A stretch of 64,000 nt of DNA from Azospirillum cavernae (GTDB taxonomy: Bacteria; Pseudomonadota; Alphaproteobacteria; Azospirillales; Azospirillaceae): NCBI RefSeq assembly GCF_003590795.1, contig NZ_QYUL01000001.1, forward strand, positions 64,501 to 128,500, read 5' to 3'. The notes beneath the pieces were generated by a model. That model made no database searches. It had not been told where the DNA came from and saw nothing but the letters and a program-made list of their open reading frames with translations. The first letter of the stretch is position 1, and each line of letters begins with the position of its first letter. Below, one piece after another: positions 48,300-58,600 of the stretch. Both the position numbers and the translations under genes were made by a program.

Positions 48300-49655
48300 T
48301 TACGCCGCCGACGACTTGACCAGCGCCGTGTGGGCTGGGTGCAGCCCCGGCTCCATCAGCGAGACGGCGAGCGTCGGCGCCTTCCAATCCAGGCTGTCGA
48401 ACGCCCCGCAATGGCCGCACAGCCCGCCCCAGGCGTGGCTGACGGCGTTGCAGGAGTCGCAGGTCCAGGCCGGATCGGCGGGGGCGGCGGCGGCCTTGGC
48501 CAGCCAATCGCGGGCGGCGGCCTCGTCGTGGCGCTCGTTGCGCTCCAACTCGGCGAGCAGGCGGAAGAGGCGGCGCGACGGCTCGATGCCCAGCGCGCGC
48601 TTCAGATGGTCGCGCGCCTCGCCCCACAGATGGGCGTCGAGCGCGACGCGGGCCAGCGCGATGTGCGATTCGACATGGTCGGGAGCCTGCGCCAGCAGCT
48701 TCTCGAACAGCTTGACGCGGGTCAGCGCGTCGTAGCCGCCGAGAATCTCGCGGTAGGTGTCGGCCAGATCGGGGTGCGGCGATTGCCGCCATGTCCGCTC
48801 CACCACCTTGGCGGCGGGCTTCAGCCGACCGGCGGCGACCAGCAGGCGGGCGAGGCGGGCCGCCGCCGGAACGAAGCCCGGCATCAGATCATGCGCCGAC
48901 TGGGCGTGCGCCAGCGCGGCGTCGCCGCGCCCGCGCCGTTCCGCCTCAAAGCTGCGTTCCAGCAGCAGGACGGCGCGGTGACGGCGACCGTCCTCGGTCG
49001 GGATCGCGCCCGCCTGGATCGCCTGTTGCAACGTGCCTTCCGCCGACGCCCAATCCCCGGCGCGGGCTTCCAGATCATAGAGGGTGCCGAGCAGCCAGGG
49101 CGTGTTGGGTTGCAGGGCGCGGGCCTTGCGCGCCAGTTCCAGCGCCTCCACCCGGTCGCCGACCTTGACCGCTTGCGTCAACAGGCCGCGCAGGCCGAGA
49201 AAGGCGGTTTCCGGGCGGTCGAGCATCGCGGTGAAATACTGCTTGGCGGCGCGGTCGTCGCCCTGCAACTGGGCGGCCTGGGCCGACAGCAGCATGGTCA
49301 AGGGCGGCTCGTTCAGCAGCCCGTCGGCCTTGCGCGCCATCTTGCGCGCGGTCACGGCGTCGCCCGCCGCCACCGCGACCATGCCTTGCGTCAGCGCGCG
49401 ATACCCGGCCTCACGCACCCGCGAGCGGCGGTAGCGGCGGATGGTCGTCGGCGCCCGCAGGACCGAGCGGAGCAGCCGGTAGCCCAGCGCGGCCAGCGCC
49501 AGCGCCGCCAGCCCGATCAGCAGGGCGACGGTGAAGGAGGTTTCGATGACGTAGCCCAGCCAGTTGACGCTGACCGTGCCGGGCCGTTCGACCAGCCAGA
49601 CCGCCGCCGCGATGATGGCGGCCAGCTTCAGGAGGAACCAAAGGGCGCGGATCAT
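48300..49655 (-). CDS. hemY: HemY-family TPR membrane protein with zinc-ribbon-like end
   Basis: A 451-residue protein. Two N-terminal membrane helices ([39 protein letters not shown]) define the HemY_N domain, followed by TPR repeats (about 100-400). A rubredoxin-like pair of cysteine knuckles follows ([19 protein letters not shown]). This is not protoporphyrinogen oxidase; in purple bacteria the homologue beside Mic60 has been called Orf52. Its ATG overlaps the mic60 stop (ATGA), showing translational coupling. AAGGGAG precedes the start. It is the last gene of the hemC-hemD-mic60-hemY operon. Confidence 0.87.
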   Translation of the reverse strand: MIRALWFLLKLAAIIAAAVWLVERPGTVSVNWLGYVIETSFTVALLIGLAALALAALGYRLLRSVLRAPTTIRRYRRSRVREAGYRALTQGMVAVAAGDAVTARKMARKADGLLNEPPLTMLLSAQAAQLQGDDRAAKQYFTAMLDRPETAFLGLRGLLTQAVKVGDRVEALELARKARALQPNTPWLLGTLYDLEARAGDWASAEGTLQQAIQAGAIPTEDGRRHRAVLLLERSFEAERRGRGDAALAHAQSAHDLMPGFVPAAARLARLLVAAGRLKPAAKVVERTWRQSPHPDLADTYREILGGYDALTRVKLFEKLLAQAPDHVESHIALARVALDAHLWGEARDHLKRALGIEPSRRLFRLLAELERNERHDEAAARDWLAKAAAAPADPAWTCDSCNAVSHAWGGLCGHCGAFDSLDWKAPTLAVSLMEPGLHPAHTALVKSSAA

Positions 49656-51316
49656 TGGGCCGCTCCCTTCCCGCCCGACGCGGCGGTCAACAGGGCGATG
49701 GCGCGTTGGGTCAGGGCGCGTGCGGCTTGGTCGGCGGCCAGACGCGCCTTGGCGTCGGCCAGCCACGCGGCGGCGGCCCCAGCCCCGGCGCCTTGCAGGG
49801 CGGCGAGTTCCTCCACCGCCTTGCCGAGGTTGTTTTCGCCCAGCGCCGCTTCGGCGCGGGCGACGATGGCGTCGGCGCTGGATCCGACCACGCCGCCGCC
49901 CTGGCGGCGCACCGTCACCAGGGTGGAAAGCTTGCCGATCACGCTGTCGATCCAGTTGGCCCCGTCGCCGCGCTCGGCGGCGCGGACGATGTCGGAGGCC
50001 AGCGGGCGGAAACGGTCGGTGATCTGCGCCTGGGTCGGAATGCCCTTGGCGGCGAAGGGGGCGACGGCGTCAAGCGGCTGCGTCACCCCGGCGTCGCCGA
50101 TGCCCAGCGCGCGGACGCTCTGCAAATCCTGCTGAAACGGCTGACCGGCGGCCAGCGTGGCGCGCAACTGCCCGGCGGCGAGGACCAGCGCTTGCGCCGC
50201 CATGCCCGAATCGCGGCGGGTTTCGACAGTCTGGCCGACGCTGGCGATTTGCTGCTTCAGCGCCTCAACCTCCTTGCCGAGATCCTGCGCGGCCTTGGCC
50301 CCGCCGCCCAGCGTGGTCAGGCGCTGTTCCAGCCCGCCCAAACGGTCGGCCAGCGCGGCGGCTCCAGCGGCGTCGGCTCCAGCGGTGTTGGCGCCGCCGG
50401 TCGCGGCGGGGCGCTTTTCCAGGCTGTCGAGGCGTTGCGTCAACTGGCTGATGGCGGCGTCCAGAGCGGCGCTGTCCCCGGCGGGGGCGGCGCTCGCCGG
50501 GCGCTGTTCCAGGCGACCGACGCGGTCGGCCAACTGCTGGACCTGCGCGCGCAGGGCGGGATCGGCGGCGGGGGCGCTGGCCCCCGAGACGCTTGCCGCC
50601 GGAACGCTGGCCCCGTTCGGCCAGCCCGACAATTGCGGACCCCACCAGGGTTCGGCCAGCGCGGCGGCGCCGACCAGCAGCGCGACGATGGACAGCGCGC
50701 TGGCGAAGCCGCTGGCGGAGCGCGGTTCGTCGAGATAGTCGGGCGCTGGCAGGCTTGGCGGCGGCTCGACGCTGGCCGCCGGGGCGGCGACCGACTCGGC
50801 GACCGGCGCTGTGATCGACGCTGTGATCGACTCGGTGGCGGGGGCGTCCGGCTTCGCCGCGTCGTCCGGCGCGGCGGCGTTCAAGGTCGCCTCGGTCTGC
50901 GGCGACTCGGGCGTGGTTGTGGGCGCTTCGGCCACAGTCGTTTCGGTCACGGGCGCGCTGTCGGCGGCGCCGCGCTCTTCCGTCGGCGTCGCCGCGTCGA
51001 GGTCGGCGTCGTCCAGGGCGATGGCGTGCTTGGTCGCCGCGACCCGCAGGTCGGCGTGGCGGGCCAGCGGAATCGCGCCGCGCTTGCGCCAGCCCTGCAC
51101 CGTGGTCACGGGGATGTCCAGCTTGTTGGCCATCGGGCGGATGCCGCCAAACCGTTCGACGATGCGGTCAACCGCGCCGACGTCCGCGTTGCCTGTGGGG
51201 GCGTTTCCGGTGGAGGCGGGGCCGCTGGCGACGGGGCTGCCGCTGGTCGCGTCACCGTCCTGTTCGTTGACGGGACGGTCGGCGCCGACACGCTCGGAGC
51301 CTGGACGAGAGGTCAT
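49652..51316 (-). CDS. Mic60/mitofilin family protein with an N-terminal helix-turn-helix-like domain
   Basis: A 554-residue protein. Residues about 49-98 (VERFGGIRPMANKLDIPVTT, then VQGWRKRGAIPL) look like the carph-isopro/Cro-type helix-turn-helix. A Thr/Ala/Pro-rich segment is followed by one membrane helix (about 204-221), a coiled-coil (about 235-370), and the mitofilin domain (about 370-554; LVLAAGQLRATLAAGQPFQQ). Mic60 bends inner membranes at cristae junctions and, in alphaproteobacteria, at intracytoplasmic membranes. Operon position between hemD and hemY agrees with the known bacterial Mic60 locus. The helix-turn-helix part is not found in mitochondrial Mic60 and its role is unknown. 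Confidence 0.85.
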   Translation of the reverse strand: MTSRPGSERVGADRPVNEQDGDATSGSPVASGPASTGNAPTGNADVGAVDRIVERFGGIRPMANKLDIPVTTVQGWRKRGAIPLARHADLRVAATKHAIALDDADLDAATPTEERGAADSAPVTETTVAEAPTTTPESPQTEATLNAAAPDDAAKPDAPATESITASITAPVAESVAAPAASVEPPPSLPAPDYLDEPRSASGFASALSIVALLVGAAALAEPWWGPQLSGWPNGASVPAASVSGASAPAADPALRAQVQQLADRVGRLEQRPASAAPAGDSAALDAAISQLTQRLDSLEKRPAATGGANTAGADAAGAAALADRLGGLEQRLTTLGGGAKAAQDLGKEVEALKQQIASVGQTVETRRDSGMAAQALVLAAGQLRATLAAGQPFQQDLQSVRALGIGDAGVTQPLDAVAPFAAKGIPTQAQITDRFRPLASDIVRAAERGDGANWIDSVIGKLSTLVTVRRQGGGVVGSSADAIVARAEAALGENNLGKAVEELAALQGAGAGAAAAWLADAKARLAADQAARALTQRAIALLTAASGGKGAAQ

Positions 51317-51376
51317 GGGGTGTACCTTCGGTTCGCTGTTGTTCGTCGAAACGCCACAGCCCCCGAACCGGCATCC

Positions 51377-52162
51377 TTACCCCGCCGCGCCGTCCATCGG
51401 CGGCAGAAGGCCAAGCAAGGCGTCCTGATCCGGTCGCGGCGCCACCCGTACGCTGCGCCACGGCGTCCCTCCCTGGTCGCCGTACGCGCGGGCAGCCTCC
51501 GCGACGGCGGGGCTGAGACAGAACGCATCGACTGTACAACACTGGCCGATCAGTTCCGCCTCACCCAGCAACTTAACAAAGGAACGCGCCGTCCGGGGAG
51601 AGAAAAACAAGACAATGTCGATGGCGGACGTACGCAAAAACGCCGCAGTTGACGCGGACAGGGCGGCGGCGGGCACGGCGTCGTACAGCACGGCGCGGCG
51701 CAGGGTGAAACCGGCCTCGCCCAACAGCCCGGCGAGGTCGCCCGCCACCCGGCTTCCCGCCACATGCAGCAGATCGCCCTGGTCGGGGCGGCAGCGCGCG
51801 CGCGTCAGTTCGGCCAGCGCCTGCACGTCGCCTGACGCGCTTTCGACCTGGGTGAAACCAGCCTCCCGGGCGGCGCGCGCGGTGGCGTCGCCGACGGCGT
51901 AGACCGGACGGTCGCGGCGCTGCGTACGTCGAACGTACCCCCGTACGCCGTTGGCGCTGGTGAACAGCAACGCCTGCACGCCGGTCAGGTCCGGTTCCGG
52001 CCCATCCAGCCACACCATGTCCAACATCGGCTCGACCGCGCAGGCGTAACCCAGCGCGGTCAGCCGCCGGACCAACGGTTCGGCGTCCTCCTGCGGACGG
52101 GTGACGAGCAGGCGCGTACGTCCGGCGGGGGCGGAACCAACCGAGGCGGAAAGATCGCTCAT
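51377..52162 (-). CDS. hemD: Uroporphyrinogen-III synthase
   Basis: A 261-residue enzyme that closes hydroxymethylbilane to uroporphyrinogen III. Family features are weak but visible: LLVTRPQEDAEPLVRRL at the start, ALLFTSANGVRGYVRR, VYAVGDATARAAREAGF and VLFFSPRTARSFVKLL. Context is decisive, as it begins 11 bases after the hemC stop. The gene contains six CGTACG palindromes in 674 bases, far more than chance, including two RT dipeptides written CGT-ACG. Confidence 0.92.
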   Translation of the reverse strand: MSDLSASVGSAPAGRTRLLVTRPQEDAEPLVRRLTALGYACAVEPMLDMVWLDGPEPDLTGVQALLFTSANGVRGYVRRTQRRDRPVYAVGDATARAAREAGFTQVESASGDVQALAELTRARCRPDQGDLLHVAGSRVAGDLAGLLGEAGFTLRRAVLYDAVPAAALSASTAAFLRTSAIDIVLFFSPRTARSFVKLLGEAELIGQCCTVDAFCLSPAVAEAARAYGDQGGTPWRSVRVAPRPDQDALLGLLPPMDGAAG

Positions 52163-52173
52163 GGCGGGCCGGG

Positions 52174-53106
52174 TTACGGCGTGGTGAAGAAGTCGGCGGG
52201 CAGTTGCGCCTTGATCTCCGCCCCGGCGTCGGCCCCCATCGCGGCGGCGTCGGTCGCGGCGCCGACGCGCTCGGCCCGGAAGACCCGGCGGCCGTCGTTC
52301 GACAACACCTTGACCCGCAAGGTCAATCGCCCGCCGTCCAATTCGGCGAGCGCGGCGATCGGCGTGCGGCAGGAGCCGTCGAGCGCGGCCAGCAAGGCCC
52401 GCTCCGCCGTCACCCGCGTGGTGGTGGCGGCGCAGTTCAGCGGGGCGACCAGGGCGCGGGTGTTGGCGTCGTCGCTGCGGATCTCGAAGCCGATGGCCCC
52501 TTGGGCGACGGCGGGCAGCATGGTTTCGGGTTCCAGAACGGCGGTGATCCGCTCGGTCAGGCCAAGGCGGCGCAGACCGGCCAGCGCCAGCAGGGTGGCG
52601 TCCACCTCCCCGGCGTCCAGCTTGGACAGGCGGGTTTGCACGTTGCCGCGCAGCGGGAAGATCGTCAGGTCGGGGCGCAGTTCCAGCACCTGGGCCTGAC
52701 GGCGCAAGCCCGCCGTGCCGACCACCGAACCGGCGGGCAGATCGGCCAGCGAGCAGCCCGCGCGCGAGAAGAAGGCGTCGCGCGGATCCTCGCGGGGGAG
52801 CAGCGTTGAGATCTCCAGCCCGTCCGGCAGTTGGGTCGGCACGTCCTTCATCGAATGGACGGCCAGATCGGCGCGGCCATCGAACAGCGCCTCCTCCAAC
52901 TCCTTGGTGAACAGCCCCTTGCCGCCCGCCTCGGCCAGGGTGCGGTCCTGGATGCGGTCGCCCGTGGTCTTCAGGATCACGATCTCGATGGCGCCGGGGG
53001 CGGCGAGATGGGGATGGGCCGCGATCAGGCGATCACGGGTCTCATGGGCCTGCGCCAGCGCCAGCGGGCTGCCGCGCGTGCCGATGCGGAGCGATTGGGT
53101 CATCAT
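52174..53106 (-). CDS. hemC: Hydroxymethylbilane synthase (porphobilinogen deaminase)
   Basis: A 310-residue enzyme that links four porphobilinogen molecules. RIGTRGSPLALAQAHE opens the protein; LAVHSMKDVPTQLP and GTAGLRRQAQVLELRPDL line the active site; the dipyrromethane cofactor Cys is in LDGSCRTPIAAL. The start MMTQSLRIG is at 53106 (second ATG at 53103); a frame to 53142 has no support. It is the first gene of hemC-hemD-mic60-hemY and lies 60 bases after the co-oriented methyltransferase gene. Confidence 0.97.
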   Translation of the reverse strand: MMTQSLRIGTRGSPLALAQAHETRDRLIAAHPHLAAPGAIEIVILKTTGDRIQDRTLAEAGGKGLFTKELEEALFDGRADLAVHSMKDVPTQLPDGLEISTLLPREDPRDAFFSRAGCSLADLPAGSVVGTAGLRRQAQVLELRPDLTIFPLRGNVQTRLSKLDAGEVDATLLALAGLRRLGLTERITAVLEPETMLPAVAQGAIGFEIRSDDANTRALVAPLNCAATTTRVTAERALLAALDGSCRTPIAALAELDGGRLTLRVKVLSNDGRRVFRAERVGAATDAAAMGADAGAEIKAQLPADFFTTP

Positions 53107-53166
53107 GCCGCAAACTTCTAGGCCATCCGCGCCGCTTTGCAAGAGTTCGCTGGGCGAGGGGGGTGG

Positions 53167-54003
53167 CTAAGGCGCGCGGCGACCGGCGGCGACGATGCGG
53201 CGGCTGTCCTCGGTCCAGGGGGAGCCGTCGAAATCCCCGGCCAATTGGTCGATGACCAGACCAACCTCGGCCAACATCGTCGTCAGATCGGCGCGGTCGA
53301 TCATCCGCCAATCGAAGGCGAAGCGGGTGGTGTGGATGCCGCCGTCGGGGAGCAGTTCGTCGTACCAGCCGGTGACGTGTTGAACCCGCCGCCGGTTCAC
53401 CGCCGAAATTTGGGCGTGGCGGATGTAAGGATTGCCGGTGCGCGGGTTGCGGCGCGGCTGCGACGGCGCGGGGGCGGAGTCGGCCTCCTGCGGCAGGGTC
53501 GCCGGATTCATGATGTCGAGGGCGAAGCGGCCATCCGGGGCCAGATGGCGGGCGGCGGCGGCCAGCGCGCGCCGCGCTTGGTCCTGGTCCGGCTGCATCA
53601 TCAGCAGGTTGAAGGGCAGCAGGACCAGAGACGCGGCGAGGCCGGGCACATCCAGATCGGCGGCGTTTTGGTGGATGATCCTGACGCGCGCACGCACGTC
53701 CGGCGATTCGGCGGCCAGCTTGGCGCGCAACTGGTCGAGCATCGCCTCGGCGACGTCCACCGCCCAGACGGTGAAGCCCATGCGGGCGAGCGGAATGGCG
53801 ATTCGCCCGGTGCCGCAGCCGAGTTCCAGGATTGGCCCGCCATGGGCCGCCGCCTGCTCGCCGTAAAAGCCGACGTCGCCCAGCAAGCCCATGCGGACCA
53901 GCGCCGCCACATCGTCGCGGCAGGCCGAACCGATCTCCAACGACGGGTAATCGGCGTCGTAATAGAGGATGCTGGCGTCGTCGGCGGGGGTGTCGGGATT
54001 CAT
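53167..54003 (-). CDS. Class I SAM-dependent methyltransferase
   Basis: A 278-residue protein with the SAM motif [20 protein letters not shown], acidic end of strand 2 ([11 protein letters not shown]), and [17 protein letters not shown] as post-motif II. A charged insertion and a beta-rich C-terminal part ([20 protein letters not shown]) resemble small-molecule methyltransferases. The substrate is unknown. It lies between divergent tsaD and hemC, co-oriented with the haem operon, so it may be transcribed with it. Confidence 0.85.
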   Translation of the reverse strand: MNPDTPADDASILYYDADYPSLEIGSACRDDVAALVRMGLLGDVGFYGEQAAAHGGPILELGCGTGRIAIPLARMGFTVWAVDVAEAMLDQLRAKLAAESPDVRARVRIIHQNAADLDVPGLAASLVLLPFNLLMMQPDQDQARRALAAAARHLAPDGRFALDIMNPATLPQEADSAPAPSQPRRNPRTGNPYIRHAQISAVNRRRVQHVTGWYDELLPDGGIHTTRFAFDWRMIDRADLTTMLAEVGLVIDQLAGDFDGSPWTEDSRRIVAAGRRAP

Positions 54004-54067
54004 CGGCGCGGGAGTCTCATCGGCAAAACCCTATACCGGCGCGGCCAACACCGCTAGTTTGGCGACC

Positions 54068-55141
54068 ATGATCGTTCTGGGAATCGAAACAAGCTGCGAC
54101 GAGACGGCCGCCGCCGTCGTCACCGACGCGCGCGAGATCCGCGCCGACGTGGTTCTGTCGCAATTGGACGACCACACGCCCTATGGCGGGGTCGTTCCGG
54201 AAATCGCCGCGCGCGCCCATCTGGAGCATCTGGACGGGTTGATCCGCCGCGCCATGGCCGAGGCCGGGGTGGGCTTTGGCGATCTCGACGCCATCGCCGC
54301 CACCGGCGGGCCGGGGCTGATCGGCGGCGTCATCGTCGGGGTGATGACCGCCAAGGCCATCGCGGCGGCGCGCGGTTTGCCTTTCATCGCCGTCAATCAT
54401 CTGGAAGGCCACGCGCTGACGGCGCGGCTGACCAACGACGTCGCCTTTCCTTACCTGCTGCTGCTGGCGTCGGGCGGCCATTGCCAATTGCTGGTGGTCG
54501 AGGGCGTCGGGCGCTACCGCCGACTCGGCACCACCATCGACGACGCGGTGGGCGAGGCGTTCGACAAGACCGCGAAGCTGCTGGGGTTGGGCTATCCCGG
54601 CGGGCCGCTGGTCGAACAGGCGGCGGCGCGGGCGACCAATCCGGGCCGTTTCGCCTTGCCGCGCCCGTTGGTTGGCCGTCCGGGTTGCGATTTTTCCTTT
54701 TCCGGTCTGAAAACCGCCGTGCGCCGCCATGTCGAGGAGTTGGGCGCGCCGCTGTCCGACGCCGACCGCGACGATCTGGCCGCCGCCTTTCAGAGCACGG
54801 TGGCGGAGGTGATGGCCGACCGCTGCGCCCGCGCCATCGCCCGTTTCAAGGCGGATCACCCGCAGGGCGGCGCGCTGGTGGTGGCCGGTGGGGTGGCGGC
54901 GAACAAGACTCTGCGCGCCCGCTTGCAGATTTTGGCCGACCGCGAGGGGCTGCCCTTCGTCGCCCCGCCCTTGCGGCTGTGCACCGACAACGCGGCGATG
55001 ATCGCCTGGGCCGGGATCGAGCGGTTCCGGTTGGGCGAAAGCGATCCGCTGACTTTCGCCCCACGCCCGCGCTGGCCGCTGGACCCGACCGCCGCGCCGG
55101 TGATCGGACGGGCGGGCGTCGGGTCGGGCGTGAAAGCGTAA
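54068..55141 (+). CDS. tsaD: tRNA N6-adenosine threonylcarbamoyltransferase
   Basis: A 357-residue Kae1/TsaD protein that transfers the threonylcarbamoyl group to A37 of ANN-decoding tRNAs. [18 protein letters not shown] is the universal start, INHLEGHAL (read as [10 protein letters not shown]) carries the two metal-binding His, and [14 protein letters not shown] with [13 protein letters not shown] are the C-terminal motifs. The ATG at 54068 begins the conserved MIVLGIETS. It is followed by a repeat pair and gpsA. Confidence 0.97.
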   Translation: MIVLGIETSCDETAAAVVTDAREIRADVVLSQLDDHTPYGGVVPEIAARAHLEHLDGLIRRAMAEAGVGFGDLDAIAATGGPGLIGGVIVGVMTAKAIAAARGLPFIAVNHLEGHALTARLTNDVAFPYLLLLASGGHCQLLVVEGVGRYRRLGTTIDDAVGEAFDKTAKLLGLGYPGGPLVEQAAARATNPGRFALPRPLVGRPGCDFSFSGLKTAVRRHVEELGAPLSDADRDDLAAAFQSTVAEVMADRCARAIARFKADHPQGGALVVAGGVAANKTLRARLQILADREGLPFVAPPLRLCTDNAAMIAWAGIERFRLGESDPLTFAPRPRWPLDPTAAPVIGRAGVGSGVKA

Positions 55142-55180
55142 CGCAGGGTGTGTTTCACTCGTTCCTGAGCGCAACCCTTT

Positions 55181-55287
55181 GCCCCCTCCCTAACCCTCCC
55201 CCGCTTCGCGGGAGAGGGGATTGTTCCTGAACACTGACAAAGGTCCGGCCCCCTCTCCCGCGAAGCGGGGGAGGGATGGGGAGGGAG
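55181..55287. repeat. Inverted pair of REP-like palindromes (REPIN-like)
   Basis: Unit 55181-55221 is identical to 37137-37177. Unit 55247-55287 (CCCCCTCTCCCGCGAAGCGG, then GGGAGGGATGGGGAGGG) is its near-complement, 25 bases away, so the pair forms a long hairpin. It lies in the tsaD-gpsA gap and ends 32 bases before the gpsA start. Confidence 0.85.
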
Positions 55288-55319
55288 CCAATGAGCCAAC
55301 GATTGACCAAGGATCCCCC

Positions 55320-56339
55320 ATGACCACCCGCGTCTCTCCCACCTTCTCCCGCATCGGCGTCATCGGCGGCGGGGCCTGGGGAACCGCTTTGGCGTTGGCG
55401 GCGCTGCGCGCCGGGCGCGAGACGTGGCTGTGGGCGCGCGAACCGGCGGTGGTCGCGGCGATGACGGCGGAGCGCGAGAATCGCGACTATCTGCCCGGCG
55501 TGCCGTTGCCGCCCGATCTGCGCGTGACCAATGATCTGGCCGACATCGGCGCCTGCGACGCGGTGTTGCTGGTGTCGCCCGCCCAGCACGCGCGCGCCGT
55601 TTGCGCCCGGCTGGCTCCGGTTCTGCGGCCCGGCGCGCCGGTGGTCATCTGCGCCAAGGGCATCGAGCTGGACAGCTTCGCCCTGATGAGCGAGGCGGTG
55701 GCGGCGGCGCTGCCCGCCGGAACCCCGTTGGCGATCCTGTCCGGCCCGACCTTCGCGGCTGAAGTGGCGCGCGGGCTGCCGACGGCGGTCACGCTGGCCT
55801 GCGCCGACGCTGGGTTGGGGGCGGGGCTGGTCGAGGCGCTGGGCAGCCGCAGCTTCCGGCCCTACCGATCCGACGACGTGATCGGCTCGCAGATCGGCGG
55901 GGCGGTGAAGAATGTGCTGGCCATCGCCTGCGGCGTGGTCGAGGGGCGCAAGCTGGGCGACAACGCGCGGGCGGCTCTCATCACGCGCGGGCTGGCGGAA
56001 ATCACCCGGCTGGCGCTGGCGCTGGGCGGACGGGCGGACACGCTGATGGGGCTGTCGGGGCTGGGCGATCTGACCCTGACCTGCTCCAGCCTGCAATCGC
56101 GCAACATGTCGCTGGGCGCGGCGCTGGGCGAGGGCCGGGCGCTGGCCGACATTCTGGCGGCGCGCCGGTCGGTGGCGGAAGGGGTCTACACCGCCGCCGC
56201 CGTGGTCGGTCTGGCCGGACGGCTGGGGGTGGACATGCCGATCTGCGCGGCGGTGGACGCCATCCTCAACAAGGGCGCCAGTTTGGACGCGACCATCGAG
56301 GGGCTGCTGTCCCGACCCTTCCGGGGCGAGGGCGAGTAA
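55320..56339 (+). CDS. gpsA: Glycerol-3-phosphate dehydrogenase [NAD(P)+]
   Basis: A 339-residue enzyme that makes sn-glycerol 3-phosphate for phospholipids. GVIGGGAWGTALALAALRAG is the dinucleotide fold; VICAKGIELDSFALMSE, ILSGPTFAAEVARGLPTAV and GAVKNVLAIACGVVEGRKLG (catalytic Lys) follow; GLSGLGDLTLTCSSLQSRN is the family signature. The ATG at 55320 has AAGGA 7 bases upstream; the frame continues back into the repeat without coding sense. It follows tsaD, as in many Rhodospirillales, and ends at a terminator. Confidence 0.96.
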   Translation: MTTRVSPTFSRIGVIGGGAWGTALALAALRAGRETWLWAREPAVVAAMTAERENRDYLPGVPLPPDLRVTNDLADIGACDAVLLVSPAQHARAVCARLAPVLRPGAPVVICAKGIELDSFALMSEAVAAALPAGTPLAILSGPTFAAEVARGLPTAVTLACADAGLGAGLVEALGSRSFRPYRSDDVIGSQIGGAVKNVLAIACGVVEGRKLGDNARAALITRGLAEITRLALALGGRADTLMGLSGLGDLTLTCSSLQSRNMSLGAALGEGRALADILAARRSVAEGVYTAAAVVGLAGRLGVDMPICAAVDAILNKGASLDATIEGLLSRPFRGEGE

Positions 56340-56367
56340 GGATAGCGCGCCGAAAACCCGCAGCCAC

Positions 56368-56402
56368 AAAAAAACCGGGAGCCTCGCGGCCCCCGGTTTT
56401 TC
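56368..56402. terminator. Bidirectional terminator, gpsA / acsA
   Basis: AAAACCGGG and CCCGGTTTT pair around a 12-base loop, with A-rich and T-rich flanks (AAAAAAA before, TTTTTCTTT after). It is between convergent genes. Confidence 0.9.
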
Positions 56403-56432
56403 TTTGCCTCAACGGCGACCGCTGACGAACGA

Positions 56433-58376
56433 TCAGGCGTTGTTCATGCGGTTGTCGATCAGGTCCGTCACCACGCCCGGATCGGCCAGCGTCGAGGTGT
56501 CGCCCAGCGCGTCATGCTCGTTCGCGGCGATCTTGCGCAGGATGCGGCGCATGATCTTGCCCGAACGGGTCTTCGGCAGGCCGGGCGCCCACTGGATCAG
56601 ATCCGGCGAGGCGATCGGGCCGATTTCCTTGCGGACCCAGTTCACCAACTCCTTGCGCAGCTCTTCCGACGGCTCTTCACCAGCGTTGAGCGTCACATAG
56701 GCGTAGATGCCCTGGCCCTTCAGGTCGTGCGGGTAACCGACGACGGCGGCCTCGGCCACCTTCGGGTGGGCGACCAGCGCGCTTTCGACCTCGGCGGTGC
56801 CCATGCGGTGGCCGGACACGTTGATGACGTCGTCCACGCGGCCGGTGATCCAGTAATAGCCGTCCTCGTCGCGGCGGCAGCCGTCGCCGGTGAAATACTT
56901 GCCCGTGAAGGTCGAGAAGTAGGTCTGGATGAAGCGCTCGTGATCGCCGAACACCGTGCGCATCATGCCGGGCCACGCGTCGGCGATGCAGAGGTTGCCC
57001 TCCGTCGCGCCTTCCAGCACCACGCCCTCATTGTCCACCACGATGGGCTGGACGCCGAAGAAGGGCTTGGTCGCCGAACCCGGCTTCTGGCCGATGGCGC
57101 CGATCAGCGGGGAGATCAGGATGCCGCCGGTTTCCGTCTGCCACCAGGTGTCGACGATGGGGCAACGGGCGTCGCCAACGACGTTGTAATACCACAGCCA
57201 CGCTTCCGGGTTGATCGGCTCGCCGACCGACCCCAGAACGCGCAAGGACGCGCGCGAGGTCTTTTTCACCGGACCTTCGCCTTCGCGCATCAGCGAACGG
57301 ATGGCGGTCGGCGCGGTGTAGAAGATGTTGACCTTGTGCTTGTCGATGACCTGCCAGAAGCGCGAAATGTCCGGATAGGTCGGGATGCCTTCGAACATCA
57401 GCGTGGTCGCGCCGTTGGCCAGCGGGCCATAGACGATGTAGCTGTGGCCCGTGACCCAGCCCACATCGGCGGTGCACCAGTAAACCTCGCCGTCCTTGTA
57501 ATCAAAAACACACTCGTGCGTCATCGACGCGTAGACCAGATAGCCGCCGGTGGTGTGCAGCACGCCCTTTGGCTTGCCGGTCGAGCCGGAGGTGTAGAGG
57601 ATGAACAGCGGATCTTCCGCGCTCATCTCTTCCGGCGGGCAATCGGCGGAGACCGAGGCGACTTCCTCGTGATACCAAAGATCGCGGCCTTCGGTCCATT
57701 CGACCTTGCCGCCGGTGTGCTTGACGACCAGGACGTGACGGACGCAAGCGGCGTTCGCCACCGCCTTGTCGGCGTTGGCCTTCAGCGGAACCTTGCGGCC
57801 GCCGCGCAGACCCTCGTCGGAGGTGATGACGAAATGGCTGTCGCAATCGACGATGCGGTCGCGCAGGCTGTCCGGCGAGAAGCCGCCGAAGACGATGGAA
57901 TGGATGGCGCCGATGCGCGTGCAAGCGAGCATCGCGTAGGCCGCTTCCGGGATCATCGGCAGATAGATGGTGACGCGGTCGCCCTTCTTGACGCCGTTCT
58001 TCTTCAGGACGTTCGCCAGACGGCAAACCTGCTCGTGCAGTTCCTTGTAGGTGATCGCCTTGGAAACGCCGGGGTCGTCGCCTTCGAACAGGATCGCCGT
58101 CTGGTCGCCACGGGTGGCGAGGTGGCGGTCGATGCAGTTGGCCGACACGTTCAGCGTGCCGTCGTAGAACCAGCGAATGTGAACATCGCCGGTGAAATCG
58201 ACGTCCTTCACCTTGCTGTAGGGCTTGATCCAATCCAGGCGCTTGCCCTGCTCGCCCCAAAAGGCTTCGGGATCCTGGACCGACTGCTCGTACATGCGAG
58301 CGTAGGCTTCCGCGTTCACATGCGCGGCCGCCGCGATCTCGGGTTTGACCGGAAAGAAGCTGTTGTCGCTGGTCAT
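56433..58376 (-). CDS. acsA: Acetyl-CoA synthetase
   Basis: A 647-residue AMP-forming ligase that activates acetate. ATP-binding motif [40 protein letters not shown] and the hinge region [20 protein letters not shown] are present. The C-terminal [14 protein letters not shown] contains the Lys that is controlled by acetylation in Acs enzymes. The ATG at 58376 ([20 protein letters not shown]) agrees with family length; the frame to 58517 lacks support. A group of GGTCAA half-sites lies about 225 bases upstream and could control it. Confidence 0.97.
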   Translation of the reverse strand: MTSDNSFFPVKPEIAAAAHVNAEAYARMYEQSVQDPEAFWGEQGKRLDWIKPYSKVKDVDFTGDVHIRWFYDGTLNVSANCIDRHLATRGDQTAILFEGDDPGVSKAITYKELHEQVCRLANVLKKNGVKKGDRVTIYLPMIPEAAYAMLACTRIGAIHSIVFGGFSPDSLRDRIVDCDSHFVITSDEGLRGGRKVPLKANADKAVANAACVRHVLVVKHTGGKVEWTEGRDLWYHEEVASVSADCPPEEMSAEDPLFILYTSGSTGKPKGVLHTTGGYLVYASMTHECVFDYKDGEVYWCTADVGWVTGHSYIVYGPLANGATTLMFEGIPTYPDISRFWQVIDKHKVNIFYTAPTAIRSLMREGEGPVKKTSRASLRVLGSVGEPINPEAWLWYYNVVGDARCPIVDTWWQTETGGILISPLIGAIGQKPGSATKPFFGVQPIVVDNEGVVLEGATEGNLCIADAWPGMMRTVFGDHERFIQTYFSTFTGKYFTGDGCRRDEDGYYWITGRVDDVINVSGHRMGTAEVESALVAHPKVAEAAVVGYPHDLKGQGIYAYVTLNAGEEPSEELRKELVNWVRKEIGPIASPDLIQWAPGLPKTRSGKIMRRILRKIAANEHDALGDTSTLADPGVVTDLIDNRMNNA

Positions 58377-58600
58377 AGCTGCGCGATTCCCCCGTTTGCT
58401 TCCGCGTTGACTCGGAAGATGTTTGGAGGGCGGCGGGCCGCCGCCCGTATTGGGGCGCATTATCCACACAAGTTGCAGTGCGAACAAGCAGAACGGCCCG
58501 TCGCCACCCCCGACCAAAGGAGGATTGTGTCGCGTTGTTTGCCGCGCGAGACTTATTATTCCGCAGAAATTCGGAGCTTATCGCCCGTGCCGGGCCATTT

